From positions 372,001-436,000 of the forward strand of contig NZ_BCRT01000021.1 in NCBI RefSeq assembly GCF_001552735.1: a stretch of DNA of 64,000 nucleotides. Direction: 5' to 3'. Shown piece after piece: positions 1 through 7,978 of this stretch (the stretch's first letter is position 1; each line of letters begins with the position of its first letter). This DNA comes from Sanguibacter suarezii NBRC 16159. Its GTDB lineage: Bacteria > Actinomycetota > Actinomycetes > Actinomycetales > Cellulomonadaceae. The notes under the pieces are model-generated. The model made no database searches. It was not told the DNA's origin and saw only the letters and a list, made by a program, of their open reading frames with translations. The translations under genes were made by a program, and so were the position numbers.

Positions 1-91
1 GTGAGCCAGCGTCCCTGGCGGGGCGCGGAACGGTCGTGGCGCACGAGTTCGGGGGATCGTTCACGAGTTCGGGGGCCGGCTCACGAGTTCG
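1..91. repeat. Convergent 20-bp iteron array, copy A (left arm cut by window edge)
   Basis: The core CACGAGTTCG starts at 42, 62 and 82, a period of exactly 20 bp. Bases 1-7 (GTGAGCC) are the tail of an opposite-orientation core whose first bases lie outside the window. The gap between that core and the inner right-arm core is 34 bp, the same as at three other copies. It lies upstream of the TPM-domain gene. The neighbour on the left is unknown, so the relation to that gene's end or start cannot be judged. Confidence 0.85.
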
Positions 92-133
92 TGTGGCGTT
101 GCGTTATGTAGCGGGGTAGTTGAGGATCGCAGT

Positions 134-2161
134 GTGCCAACTCGCTCAGTGCTGACGACGAACTCCCTGCTCATCCGCGTCTTCACGGGAGCCCTGCTCA
201 GCTGCGCGCTGCTCGTCGGGCTCCTGGTCGGCGGCGCGTCGTCGGCCCGTGCGCAGGACCCGATGAACGTCCCGGGCGAGATCACCGACCCGGCTGGCGC
301 GCTCACCGACGTCTCCGCGGTGCAGGGTGCGCTGGACCGCCTGCGCGACAGCACCGACATGCAGCTCTTCGTCGTCTACGTCGACACCTTCGACGGCCTG
401 AGCGGCGAAGAGTGGGCCGACGAGACCTACGACCTCTCCGGCATGGGCGTCGACGACGCGCTCCTCGCCGTGGCCATCGAGGACAGGAGCTACGGGCTGG
501 TCATCGACCTCGACGCCCCCATCACCGACGAGGAGTTCGACCGGATCTCCCGCGCTGTGGAGAGCGACCTCTCCGACGATGACTGGGACGGAGCCGCGAT
601 CACCGCCGCCGAGACGCTGCGCGGCGCGCTCGTGGGGGGCGACGGCGTGAGCGCCTTCACCGTCCTGCTCGTGGCGGGCCTGGTCATGCTGGCGATCGTG
701 GCCGTCATCATGTGGCGCTCGAGCCGCAAGCGCGCCTCCGCGGGCAACCCCGCCGAAGGCCAGCTCTCCACCCTGGCGACCGCAGAGCTCAACCGCCGGG
801 CGAGCAGCGCCCTCGTCGCGATCGACGACGAGCTCAAGACCGCCGAGCAGGAGCTCGGCTTCGCCCAGGCCCAGTTCGGGGACGAGGCGACGAAGGAGTT
901 CGCCGCCACCCTCGAGCAGTCCAAGGCCCGGGTCACCCGCGCCTTCACCCTGCGCCAGCAGCTCGACGACGCCACCGCGGAGGCCGAGCCCCAGGCCCGC
1001 CTCATGATGGCGGAGATCGTCACCATCTGCACCGAGGTCGACGCCGCCCTGGCCCAGAGCTCCAAGCCCTTCGACGACCTGCGCGACCTGCAGGCCAAGG
1101 CCCCCGAGCTGCTCGCCGCGACCGGTCGTGACATCCCGACCATCCGCGCCCGCATCGAACCAGCCCGGGCCACGCTGACCGGCCTCGCGCTCACCTACCC
1201 CGCGTCCGCCCTCGCCTCCGTCTCCACCAACCCCGACCAGGCAGACCAGCTGCTCGACGCCGCCGCCCAGGCCGTCACCGCGGGCGAGGCGAACGTCGCC
1301 TCCGGTGACCGTGCCTCCGCCGTCGCCCAGCTGCGCGCGGCGACCCACGCCGTCGGGCAGGCGGTGACGCTGCTCGACGCGGTGGACCGGGCCGGCGACG
1401 ACCTGGCCTCGGCCGGGCCACGCCTGGACGCGGCGCTCGCCTCGATCCGCTCCGACCTCGCCGACGCCCGCTCCATCGGGGCGGGCGACCCGGCGGTCAC
1501 CGCAGCCGCGGCCCGCGCCGAGCAGGTCGTGGCGAGCGCGCAGGGCGCTCGCGACGGCGGCGACCCGCTCGCCGCCCTGGCAGCCCTGGCCGACGCCGAG
1601 GCGAGCCTGGACGCCGCCCTCGCGCCCTCGCGTGAGGTGGCCGAGCAGCGCGCCCGCGCCGCGGCGCTGCTGCGCGAGGGTCTGGGCCGCGCGGAGTCCC
1701 AGATCCGGGCGGTCAACGACTTCATCGACACCCGCAAGGGCGCGGTCGGGCCGGAGGCACGCACCCGGCTGTCCGAGGCGATCAGGCTGCTCGGGGAGGC
1801 CCGGTCCCTGGAGACCTCCGACCCGGTCGCTGCTCTGGACGCTGTCCGCCGGTGCGAGCAGCTGGTGCAGTCCGCCCAGCAGCTGGCCCAGATCGACGTG
1901 CAGAACTGGGAGAACCAGCAGCGCGGCGGTGGTGGTGGATCGAACATCGGCGGGATGGTGCTCGGCGGCATCCTCATCGACTCGATCCTGCGCGGGGGCG
2001 GCGGCTTCGGTGGAGGAGGCTTCGGTGGCGGGTTCGGCGGCGGCATCGGTGGCGGTGGCCGCTCTCGTGGCGGCGGCTTCGGTGGAGGTGGTGGCAGGTC
2101 CCGCGGCGGCGGGTTCGGCGGTGGCGGCCGAGGAACACGCAGCCGGGGCGGCCGGTTCTGA
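134..2161 (+). CDS. TPM-domain secreted/membrane protein with glycine-rich tail
   Basis: A 675-residue protein. Residues 1-40 form a signal peptide ending ARA before Gln41. A TPM domain (formerly DUF477) covers roughly 50-165, and a membrane helix follows at about 175-195. Residues 210-600 are Ala/Glu-rich and probably coiled-coil. The last 60 residues are Gly/Phe/Arg low complexity. TPM domains occur in envelope-associated proteins, and a phosphatase activity has been reported for a plant member. The GTG at 134 was taken as the start; a GTG 2 bp earlier is in another frame, and one at 149 is an alternative. A pspA homologue follows 87 bp downstream on the same strand, which suggests a shared envelope-stress role. 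The exact function is unknown. Confidence 0.85.
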   Translation: MPTRSVLTTNSLLIRVFTGALLSCALLVGLLVGGASSARAQDPMNVPGEITDPAGALTDVSAVQGALDRLRDSTDMQLFVVYVDTFDGLSGEEWADETYDLSGMGVDDALLAVAIEDRSYGLVIDLDAPITDEEFDRISRAVESDLSDDDWDGAAITAAETLRGALVGGDGVSAFTVLLVAGLVMLAIVAVIMWRSSRKRASAGNPAEGQLSTLATAELNRRASSALVAIDDELKTAEQELGFAQAQFGDEATKEFAATLEQSKARVTRAFTLRQQLDDATAEAEPQARLMMAEIVTICTEVDAALAQSSKPFDDLRDLQAKAPELLAATGRDIPTIRARIEPARATLTGLALTYPASALASVSTNPDQADQLLDAAAQAVTAGEANVASGDRASAVAQLRAATHAVGQAVTLLDAVDRAGDDLASAGPRLDAALASIRSDLADARSIGAGDPAVTAAAARAEQVVASAQGARDGGDPLAALAALADAEASLDAALAPSREVAEQRARAAALLREGLGRAESQIRAVNDFIDTRKGAVGPEARTRLSEAIRLLGEARSLETSDPVAALDAVRRCEQLVQSAQQLAQIDVQNWENQQRGGGGGSNIGGMVLGGILIDSILRGGGGFGGGGFGGGFGGGIGGGGRSRGGGFGGGGGRSRGGGFGGGGRGTRSRGGRF

Positions 2162-2248
2162 CCGCACGGCATCAGTCTCGATCCACGTGAAACAGCCCAC
2201 ACGCGGATCGTCAGCTCGACGGGCGCACACCAGAAGAAAGGCACTCCC

Positions 2249-3022
2249 ATGGCACAGAAGCAGAGCATCTTCGGACGCGTCGCCCAGCTCGCGAAGGCGA
2301 ACATCAACGCCCTCATCGACGGCGCCGAGGACCCGCAGAAGATGCTGGACCAGCTCGTCCGTGACTACACCAACAACATCGCCGAGGCCGAGGATGCCGT
2401 CGCCCTGACCATCGGCAACCTGCGCCTGGCGGAGCAGGACTACAACGAGGACGTCGCTGCGGTCCAGGAGTGGGGCACCAAGGCGGTCGCCGCCTCCCAG
2501 CGCGCCGACCAGCTGCGGGCGTCGGGCAACGCCTCCGAGGCCGACAAGTTCGACAACCTCGCCAAGATCGCGCTGCAGAAGCAGATCGACGCCGAGGCCG
2601 AGGTGCGCCAGGCCGAGCCGCTCATCACCTCCCAGCGCGAGACCGTCGACAAGCTCAAGACGGGTCTGGCGCAGATGAAGGACAAGCTGCGAGACCTCAA
2701 GTCCCGCCGCGACTCCCTCGTGGCCCGGGCCAAGACCGCGCAGGCCCAGCAGTCCGTCCAGGGTGCGCTCAACTCGATCAACGTGCTCGACCCGACGAGC
2801 GAGATCTCACGCTTCGAGGAGAAGGTGCGTCGCGAGGAGGCCAAGGCGATCGGCCAGGCCGAGGTCGCGGCGTCGTCCTTGGACGCTCAGTTCGAGGAGC
2901 TCGAGGCCTCGAGCGCGCAGATCGAGATCGAGGCACGCCTGGCTGCCCTCAAGGAGGGCAGCTCCGCCGGCGCGCCGCAGATCACGCCCACCCCGGTGAC
3001 CCCGGCCATCGAGCAGTCCTGA
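2249..3022 (+). CDS. pspA: PspA/IM30 (Vipp1) family protein
   Basis: A 257-residue protein that is nearly all charged alpha-helix, as in the ESCRT-III-like PspA/Vipp1 family. It starts with a membrane-binding N-terminal helix (FGRVAQLAKANINALIDGAE) and continues with long coiled-coils to about 225, then a Pro/Thr-rich tail. The family coats the inner face of stressed membranes. The ATG at 2249 has a GAAAGG ribosome-binding site. It follows the TPM gene on the same strand, and the spacing permits co-transcription. An inverted repeat shared with the convergent regulator gene lies just downstream. Confidence 0.93.
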   Translation: MAQKQSIFGRVAQLAKANINALIDGAEDPQKMLDQLVRDYTNNIAEAEDAVALTIGNLRLAEQDYNEDVAAVQEWGTKAVAASQRADQLRASGNASEADKFDNLAKIALQKQIDAEAEVRQAEPLITSQRETVDKLKTGLAQMKDKLRDLKSRRDSLVARAKTAQAQQSVQGALNSINVLDPTSEISRFEEKVRREEAKAIGQAEVAASSLDAQFEELEASSAQIEIEARLAALKEGSSAGAPQITPTPVTPAIEQS

Positions 3023-3029
3023 CCCTGGG

Positions 3030-3091
3030 GCTGAGTGCGGTCGAACGGCTGCTCGACGTCCGGAATGTCCAGTCATTCGGCCGCACTCAGC
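3030..3091. terminator. Inverted repeat between convergent pspA and Crp/Fnr gene
   Basis: GCTGAGTGCGG (3030-3040) pairs perfectly with CCGCACTCAGC (3081-3091) around a 40-bp loop. It overlaps the last codons of the minus-strand regulator. There is no T-run, so a terminator role is only plausible. Confidence 0.45.
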
Positions 3092-3866
3092 GTTTCCCGG
3101 CTGCCTCGTCTTCCAGCTGGGAGCGGTCCAGCAACGCCACCCAGCGGCGCCCGGAATCGATGATGCCCTCCTTCTTCCACCTGCTCATCACCCGCGAGAC
3201 CGACTCCGGCGTCGAGCGGGCGAGGCCGGCGAGGTCGGCGCGGGACAGCGGCACATCGAGCAGCTGGCCGTGGTCCCCACGGTCGTCGCCGAGCTTGTCG
3301 CCCAGGCGCAGCAGCGCCGTCGCCACCCGCTGGGACACCGTGTCGGTGGTCTGGCCCCCGATGTCGCTGTGCGCGCGGGACAACCGCGCGGCGACGTCGT
3401 CGAGCACGCGCAACGCCGCCTGAGGATGCTCCAGCAGGACGTCGCGGAAGTCGTCCTGATCGATGCCCAGCGTGCAGGACCCGACGAGCGCGGTGGCCGT
3501 CTGCAGGTGGGAGGGCTCCCCGAGGATGTCCATCGCCCCGAACAGCTCACCCGGGACGAGCACGTCGGCGACGGTCTCGGTGCCATCCGGTGTCACCTGG
3601 GAGACCTTCACACGCCCCTCCGCCACGACATAGAGCGCACGGGCCCGATCACCTGCTCGGTAGAGCTGACCCCCTGACGCCCAGAAGGCGGACCGCATGC
3701 GCCGGTCGATCGAGTCGAGCTCGCTCTCGGACAGACCCCGGAAGTACGGGGCACGGGCCAGCACCGCCATCCGCACCGGCCGCGGGCACTGGTGCGGCAG
3801 GGTGATCTCACGCAGGGGAATGAACCGGCGGCCCCCGGCCTGGCGCACGGTGTCCTGCGATCCCAT
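3087..3866 (-). CDS. Crp/Fnr family transcriptional regulator
   Basis: A 259-residue protein with a cyclic-nucleotide-binding-type jelly roll at about 35-150 and a C-terminal winged helix-turn-helix. The recognition helix reads ESVSRVMSRW, with the E..SR pattern of FNR-type proteins that bind TTGA-N6-TCAA-like sites. There is only one cysteine in the N-terminal stretch, so the four-cysteine iron-sulphur sensor of enterobacterial FNR is absent and the signal is unknown. The start may instead be Met33, because the first 32 residues lie outside the domain. It is divergent from the metal-binding protein and P-type ATPase genes, and a candidate operator (TGACGGCCGTCA) sits in the shared promoter region. 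Confidence 0.88.
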   Translation of the reverse strand: MGSQDTVRQAGGRRFIPLREITLPHQCPRPVRMAVLARAPYFRGLSESELDSIDRRMRSAFWASGGQLYRAGDRARALYVVAEGRVKVSQVTPDGTETVADVLVPGELFGAMDILGEPSHLQTATALVGSCTLGIDQDDFRDVLLEHPQAALRVLDDVAARLSRAHSDIGGQTTDTVSQRVATALLRLGDKLGDDRGDHGQLLDVPLSRADLAGLARSTPESVSRVMSRWKKEGIIDSGRRWVALLDRSQLEDEAAGKR

Positions 3867-3930
3867 GTCGCCACCCTACCTGTGGTCGGCCAGCCCCCTT
3901 CCTCGCACGTCACAGTCTCTGCGCGGTTAA

Positions 3931-3972
3931 TTGACGGCCGTCATGTCGGCGCCCCTGGCGACTTCCTAGGTT
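3931..3972 (+). promoter_or_regulatory. Candidate FNR-type operator and promoter of the metal transport genes
   Basis: TGACGGCCGTCA (3932-3943) is a perfect 12-bp palindrome and extends to TTGAC-N4-GTCAT, close to the FNR/DNR pattern. A -10-like TAGGTT lies at 3967-3972. A start site 6-7 bp downstream would place the palindrome centre near -41.5, the class II activator position. No good -35 hexamer sits 17 bp from the -10, consistent with activator dependence. Binding is inferred. Confidence 0.5.
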
Positions 3973-4021
3973 GAGATCACCGGGATCACCCCGGACGATC
4001 CGACCAGACAGGAAGCACACC

Positions 4022-4264
4022 ATGACCACCCTCCCGTCCCAGCCCCTCACCCGTTCGGTCTTCCGCGCCGAGGGCTTCAGCTGCCCGTCGTGCGTCGCCA
4101 AGATCGAGAAGCAGGTCGGACGCCTGGCCGGCGTCCAGGCCGTCACCGTGAAGTTCGCGTCCGCACGCATCGAGGTGGACCACGACCCGGCCGTCGCCAC
4201 GACCGAGATGATCGTCGCCGCGATCGCCAAGGCGGGCTACACCGCCGTCCCCTCGACGATCTGA
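4022..4264 (+). CDS. Heavy-metal-associated (HMA) domain protein
   Basis: An 80-residue protein that is a single ferredoxin-fold HMA domain, with the metal site GFSCPSC at about residues 17-23 followed by VAKIEKQVGRL. Such proteins carry soft or transition metal ions to, or regulate, P1B ATPases. The ATG at 4022 has AGGAAG upstream. An upstream in-frame start at 3971 would lie inside the promoter and was rejected. It is followed after 64 bp by a P-type ATPase that lacks an N-terminal HMA domain, so this looks like the same domain encoded as a separate gene. Confidence 0.88.
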   Translation: MTTLPSQPLTRSVFRAEGFSCPSCVAKIEKQVGRLAGVQAVTVKFASARIEVDHDPAVATTEMIVAAIAKAGYTAVPSTI

Positions 4265-4328
4265 GTCGCCCACCGGTGGCCGGTCTGCTCGTGACCGGCC
4301 ACCCTCCCTCCGCACGAAAGGCATCACG

Positions 4329-6350
4329 ATGTCGACCCTGACCCGCCCGTCCCCGCTGACCCGCCTCCGCCGCGGGCACTGGGCAGCCCCCGCCGCCTCT
4401 GCGCTGTTGATCACCGTCGCCGCGGTCCTCTCCTGGACCGCCGGCGTCAACCCGTTCTCCGGCGGCCACGGCCCCTCCGACCTGACTACCGGCTCCGCCC
4501 TCCTGGTCGGGGTGTCTGACCTGCTCATGGTCGCCGCTGCGGCCGTCTCCGGTGTCCCGATCCTCATCGGGGCCCTGCGAGCGCTGCTCGTGCGGACCAT
4601 CGCCATCGAGCTGCTCGTCTCGATCGCCACCATCGGCGCGGTGATCGTCGGGGAGTTCTGGGAAGCCGCCGCGGTGACCTTCCTGTTCTCCGTCGGTCAT
4701 GCCCTCGAGGCCGCGACCTTGACCAAGACCCGGTCGGCGCTGACTGAGCTGGTCGCCGTCGCGCCGGACACCGCCGTGGTGCTGCGCGACGGCACGCAGG
4801 TCGAGGTCTCCGCCGCCCAGGTGGCCGTCGAGCAGATCGTCCTCGTCAAGAACGGAGCCAAGGTCCCGGTCGACGGCGTCGTCCTGACCGGAAGCGGCAC
4901 CCTCGATGAAGCCTCGATCACCGGGGAGTCCCTCCCTGTCGAGAAGGTCGAGGGCGATCACGTCTTTGCGGGGACCGTCTCGACCGGAGGGTTCCTCCAG
5001 GTCCGCGCGACCGGCGTCGGCGTCGACACCACGCTCGCGCGGATCATTCATCGCGTCGAGGAGGCCCAGGACGCGAAGGCCCCGGCGCAGACCTTCATGG
5101 AGAAGTTCTCCACCTGGTACACCCCGATCATCATCCTCGGGGCCGTCATCACCGCCTGGGTCACCGGAGATGTCGTGCTGGGGCTGACACTGCTGGTCAT
5201 CGGCTGCCCCGGTGCTCTGGTCATCTCCATCCCCGTCGCGATCGTCGCCGGAATCGGACGTGGGGCCAAGGACGGCATCCTCATCAAGGGTGGTCAGCAC
5301 CTCGAGACCGCCGCACGGATCAGCGCGGTCGCGCTGGACAAGACCGGAACCCTCACCGAGGCCCGGCCGCACCTGACCGACGTCACCGTCCTCGATCCAG
5401 CCCTTGATCGCGGCGAGGTCCTCGCCTGGGCCGCCCGCGCCGAGGCGGGGTCCGAGCACCCACTGTCCCGTCCGATCATCGATGCCGCCACCACTGCGGG
5501 TCGTGCGGTCGAGGGCTTGCCGGAGCAGACCTTCCCCATCCCGGGCAAGGGCATCGTCGCGATCGTCGACGGTCACCGCGTCAGCGTCGGCAACCTGCCG
5601 CTGCTCGCCGCTGAGGGCATCACCGACGACTCCGGCGCCGCCGCCCAGGTGGACCGGCTGGCTCGTCTCGGCCGCACCCCGATGGTGGTCACCCTGGACG
5701 CGCGGGTCATCGGCATCATCGCCGTCGCAGACCAGGTCCGGTCCGACGCCGAGGAGATGGTCTCCCGTCTCCACACCAGCGGCATCAGGACGGTCGTCAT
5801 GCTCACCGGTGACGCCCGCCGTGTCGCTGAGGCGGTCGCCGCCGAGGTGGGCGTGGACGAGGTCCACGCAGAGCTCCTGCCCGAGGACAAGCTCGACGTC
5901 GTCCGCCGCCTCCAGTCGGAGCGGCACACGGTCGCGATGGTCGGCGACGGCGTCAACGACGCCCCCGCCCTGGCCGCGGCGGACATCGGGGTCGCGATGG
6001 GAGCCGCGGGGACGGGCGTCGCCATCGAGACTGCAGACATCGCCCTCATGAAGGACGACCTGCTCAAGCTGCCGCAGGCGGTCGCCCTGGCCCGCAAGAC
6101 CATCCGGGTGATGACCCAGAACATCACGATCGCACTGATCACCGTCACGGTGCTGCTCGTCGGAGTCTTCGCCGGCGGGGTGACCATGACCCTCGGCATG
6201 CTCGTGCACGAGGTGTCTGTGCTCGTCGTTGTCCTCAACGCGATGCGGCTGCTGCGTCCCGACGCCGCAGCAGGTGGATCCCGCCGGGCTCCGGGGTCGA
6301 TCGCGGACCGGGCGCCGGCCGCGGGCGAGCCGGCCGTGAGCGCTAGCTGA
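4329..6350 (+). CDS. Heavy-metal-translocating P1B-type ATPase (CPG variant)
   Basis: A 673-residue membrane ATPase. Visible motifs are the actuator TGES (ITGESLPVEK), the transmembrane metal motif Cys293-Pro-Gly, the phosphorylated Asp337 in DKTGTLT, the SEHPLSRPI nucleotide-site HP motif and MVGDGVNDAPAL. There are about eight membrane segments, two of them after the hinge motif. The usual CPC or SPC is CPG here, so the metal cannot be assigned from this motif. No N-terminal HMA domain is present; one is supplied by the gene just upstream. The GAAAGG ribosome-binding site supports the ATG at 4329. The 3' end overlaps the convergent gene by 8 bp. The divergent FNR-type regulator probably controls it. 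Confidence 0.9.
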   Translation: MSTLTRPSPLTRLRRGHWAAPAASALLITVAAVLSWTAGVNPFSGGHGPSDLTTGSALLVGVSDLLMVAAAAVSGVPILIGALRALLVRTIAIELLVSIATIGAVIVGEFWEAAAVTFLFSVGHALEAATLTKTRSALTELVAVAPDTAVVLRDGTQVEVSAAQVAVEQIVLVKNGAKVPVDGVVLTGSGTLDEASITGESLPVEKVEGDHVFAGTVSTGGFLQVRATGVGVDTTLARIIHRVEEAQDAKAPAQTFMEKFSTWYTPIIILGAVITAWVTGDVVLGLTLLVIGCPGALVISIPVAIVAGIGRGAKDGILIKGGQHLETAARISAVALDKTGTLTEARPHLTDVTVLDPALDRGEVLAWAARAEAGSEHPLSRPIIDAATTAGRAVEGLPEQTFPIPGKGIVAIVDGHRVSVGNLPLLAAEGITDDSGAAAQVDRLARLGRTPMVVTLDARVIGIIAVADQVRSDAEEMVSRLHTSGIRTVVMLTGDARRVAEAVAAEVGVDEVHAELLPEDKLDVVRRLQSERHTVAMVGDGVNDAPALAAADIGVAMGAAGTGVAIETADIALMKDDLLKLPQAVALARKTIRVMTQNITIALITVTVLLVGVFAGGVTMTLGMLVHEVSVLVVVLNAMRLLRPDAAAGGSRRAPGSIADRAPAAGEPAVSAS

Positions 6351-7068
6351 GCGCGCTGGCAGCGCGGACGGCGGCGACCAGACCGGCTGCGACCGCCCGG
6401 CCGCTGCTGGCCATCCGTTCGGCGTGCTCGTCGGCGTGGGCGGGGTCGGAGTCCTCCCCGCTGAGCAGCCAGGCGGACAGGCGCATGGTGGACACCTCGG
6501 CGTGAAACTGCGTCCCGACCGCTGAGCCGAGGCGGAAGACCTGGAAGGGATACATGTTCGACGACGCGAGCCACACCGCCCCCTCGGGCAGCTCGGTCAC
6601 CGCGTCCACGTGCATGGACGGCACGAGGCTGGCGCGTTCCCCGGCCTCGGCGACGGACCGGGCGAGCTCGCCCACCAGCGGGTCGGTGAGCGCCTCGGGA
6701 CGCCAGAACACCCGGACCGGTCCCGTCTCGGGGCCGGGTGGGGCGGCGAGGGTGACCTGACCGCCGCCGGCCACGGCCAGCAGCTGAGCGCCCAGGCCGA
6801 CCGCCAGGGTCGGCACGCCCTCGGTGGCCGCCTCCAGCAGCAGCGTCCGCAGCTCGGGCAGCCAGGGCGAGGCCTCGTCGTCGTAGGCGGACATCCAGCC
6901 GTCCAGCACGATGAGCGCGGCGCCGAGCTCGGCGCAGGTGGGCAGCGCCTCACCCTCGTCGGCGCGTACCGTGCGCACCCGCAGGCCGGCCGAGGCCAGC
7001 TGGTCGCCGAGCGAGCCGATCGGCAGGTCGGGCGAGCTCTGGATCACTGTCACGTCTGGAGACGTCAT
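6343..7068 (-). CDS. Class I glutamine amidotransferase-like protein lacking the catalytic cysteine
   Basis: A 241-residue protein with the fold of GuaA-type amidotransferases. The nucleophile elbow, normally GxCxGxQ, reads LAVGLGAQLLA, so the cysteine position is Gly91 (codon GGC). The later histidine motif survives as GTQFHAEVS, and MHVDAV matches the usual HxD strand. It therefore probably cannot hydrolyse glutamine and may bind or regulate instead. ATG 7068 was chosen over GTG 7071 because AAGGA lies 7 bases upstream of it. It is monocistronic, tail-to-tail with the P-type ATPase and overlapping it by 8 bp. Confidence 0.8.
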   Translation of the reverse strand: MTSPDVTVIQSSPDLPIGSLGDQLASAGLRVRTVRADEGEALPTCAELGAALIVLDGWMSAYDDEASPWLPELRTLLLEAATEGVPTLAVGLGAQLLAVAGGGQVTLAAPPGPETGPVRVFWRPEALTDPLVGELARSVAEAGERASLVPSMHVDAVTELPEGAVWLASSNMYPFQVFRLGSAVGTQFHAEVSTMRLSAWLLSGEDSDPAHADEHAERMASSGRAVAAGLVAAVRAASALS

Positions 7069-7266
7069 CACATCGTCCTTGCAGTGCTGGGGGGGAGGAC
7101 ATCGACGGTCAGCGTCACTGGCAACCGGTCACCTCTCGACGAGGCGATGTGTGAACGGTACGTCGCCATCCCGCCGGTCCCAAAACCACGCGTGCACCGC
7201 ACAGACTGGCGCAGCGACGGCGGGGCGCCGGGCCGGGAGGCGCGCGTTACCACATAGAGTGGAGCC

Positions 7267-7848
7267 ATGTCTGGCTCAGATTCACGCGCTCAGCGCCCCA
7301 CGTACCTGCTCGTCGACGGTGAGAACATCGACGCCACCCTCGGCATGAACGTGCTGGGTCACCGCCCCAGCCCCGACGAGCGCCCGCGCTGGGACCGCAT
7401 CGCGGAGTTCGCCGGAGCGGTCTGGGACAACCAGCCCGTCAACCCGCTGTTCTTCCTCAACGCCTCCTCCGGGCAGATGCCCATGCCCTTCGTCCAGGCG
7501 CTCCTCGCCATGGGCTACCGTCCCATCCCCCTCGCCGGCGCCAGCCACGAGAAGGTCGTGGACATGGGCATCCAGCGCACCCTCGAGGCCATCGCCGACG
7601 TCGAGGGTGACGTGCTGCTCGCCAGCCACGACGGCGACTTCCTGCCCCAGGTCGAGGCGCTGCTGGACGGCACCCGCCGGGTCGGCATCCTGTGCTTCCG
7701 CGAGTTCGTCAACAGCAAGCTCGCCGAGCTGAGCGGGCGCGGACTGCAGTTCTTCGACCTCGAAGAGGCCGTGGGAGCCTTCACCACGCCGCTGCCGCGC
7801 GTGCGCATCATCCCGATCGAAGAGTTCAACCCGCTGCGCTACATCTGA
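7267..7848 (+). CDS. NYN-domain (LabA/DUF88-like) protein, putative RNase
   Basis: A 193-residue protein covering one NYN domain of the PIN-like superfamily. Acidic residues expected at the metal site are seen in YLLVDGENID near the N-terminus, KVVDMGIQRT in the middle and LLASHDGDFLPQ later. Members are metal-dependent ribonucleases, but the substrate is not known here. The gene stands alone, between the amidotransferase homologue (divergent) and a two-component operon that starts 130 bp downstream. The length is usual for the bare domain. Confidence 0.85.
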   Translation: MSGSDSRAQRPTYLLVDGENIDATLGMNVLGHRPSPDERPRWDRIAEFAGAVWDNQPVNPLFFLNASSGQMPMPFVQALLAMGYRPIPLAGASHEKVVDMGIQRTLEAIADVEGDVLLASHDGDFLPQVEALLDGTRRVGILCFREFVNSKLAELSGRGLQFFDLEEAVGAFTTPLPRVRIIPIEEFNPLRYI

Positions 7849-7978
7849 TCGACGCCTGGTCGGCGTCGGGTCGACGTCTGATCGATGCCGCGAGGCACCG
7901 CTGGGCTGACGCTGCACCCGCAGCGCCGGCCCAGCGCTCTCCCAGGCGTTCCCCAGAAAGAGGTCGCAGACTAGGACC

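Noticed and set aside
1990-2155. Possible frameshift in the glycine-rich end of the TPM protein
   Set aside because: The Gly/Phe/Arg tail is a recognised feature of TPM proteins and the frame stays open to one stop codon.
146-2230. Long minus-strand open frames opposite the TPM gene
   Set aside because: They are shadows produced by very high GC at third positions; composition is Arg/Gly/Ala-rich with no domain, and the plus-strand protein has clear family features.
4143-6209. 688-residue minus-strand open frame opposite the P-type ATPase
   Set aside because: It is a GC shadow; the sense strand carries all P-type ATPase motifs.
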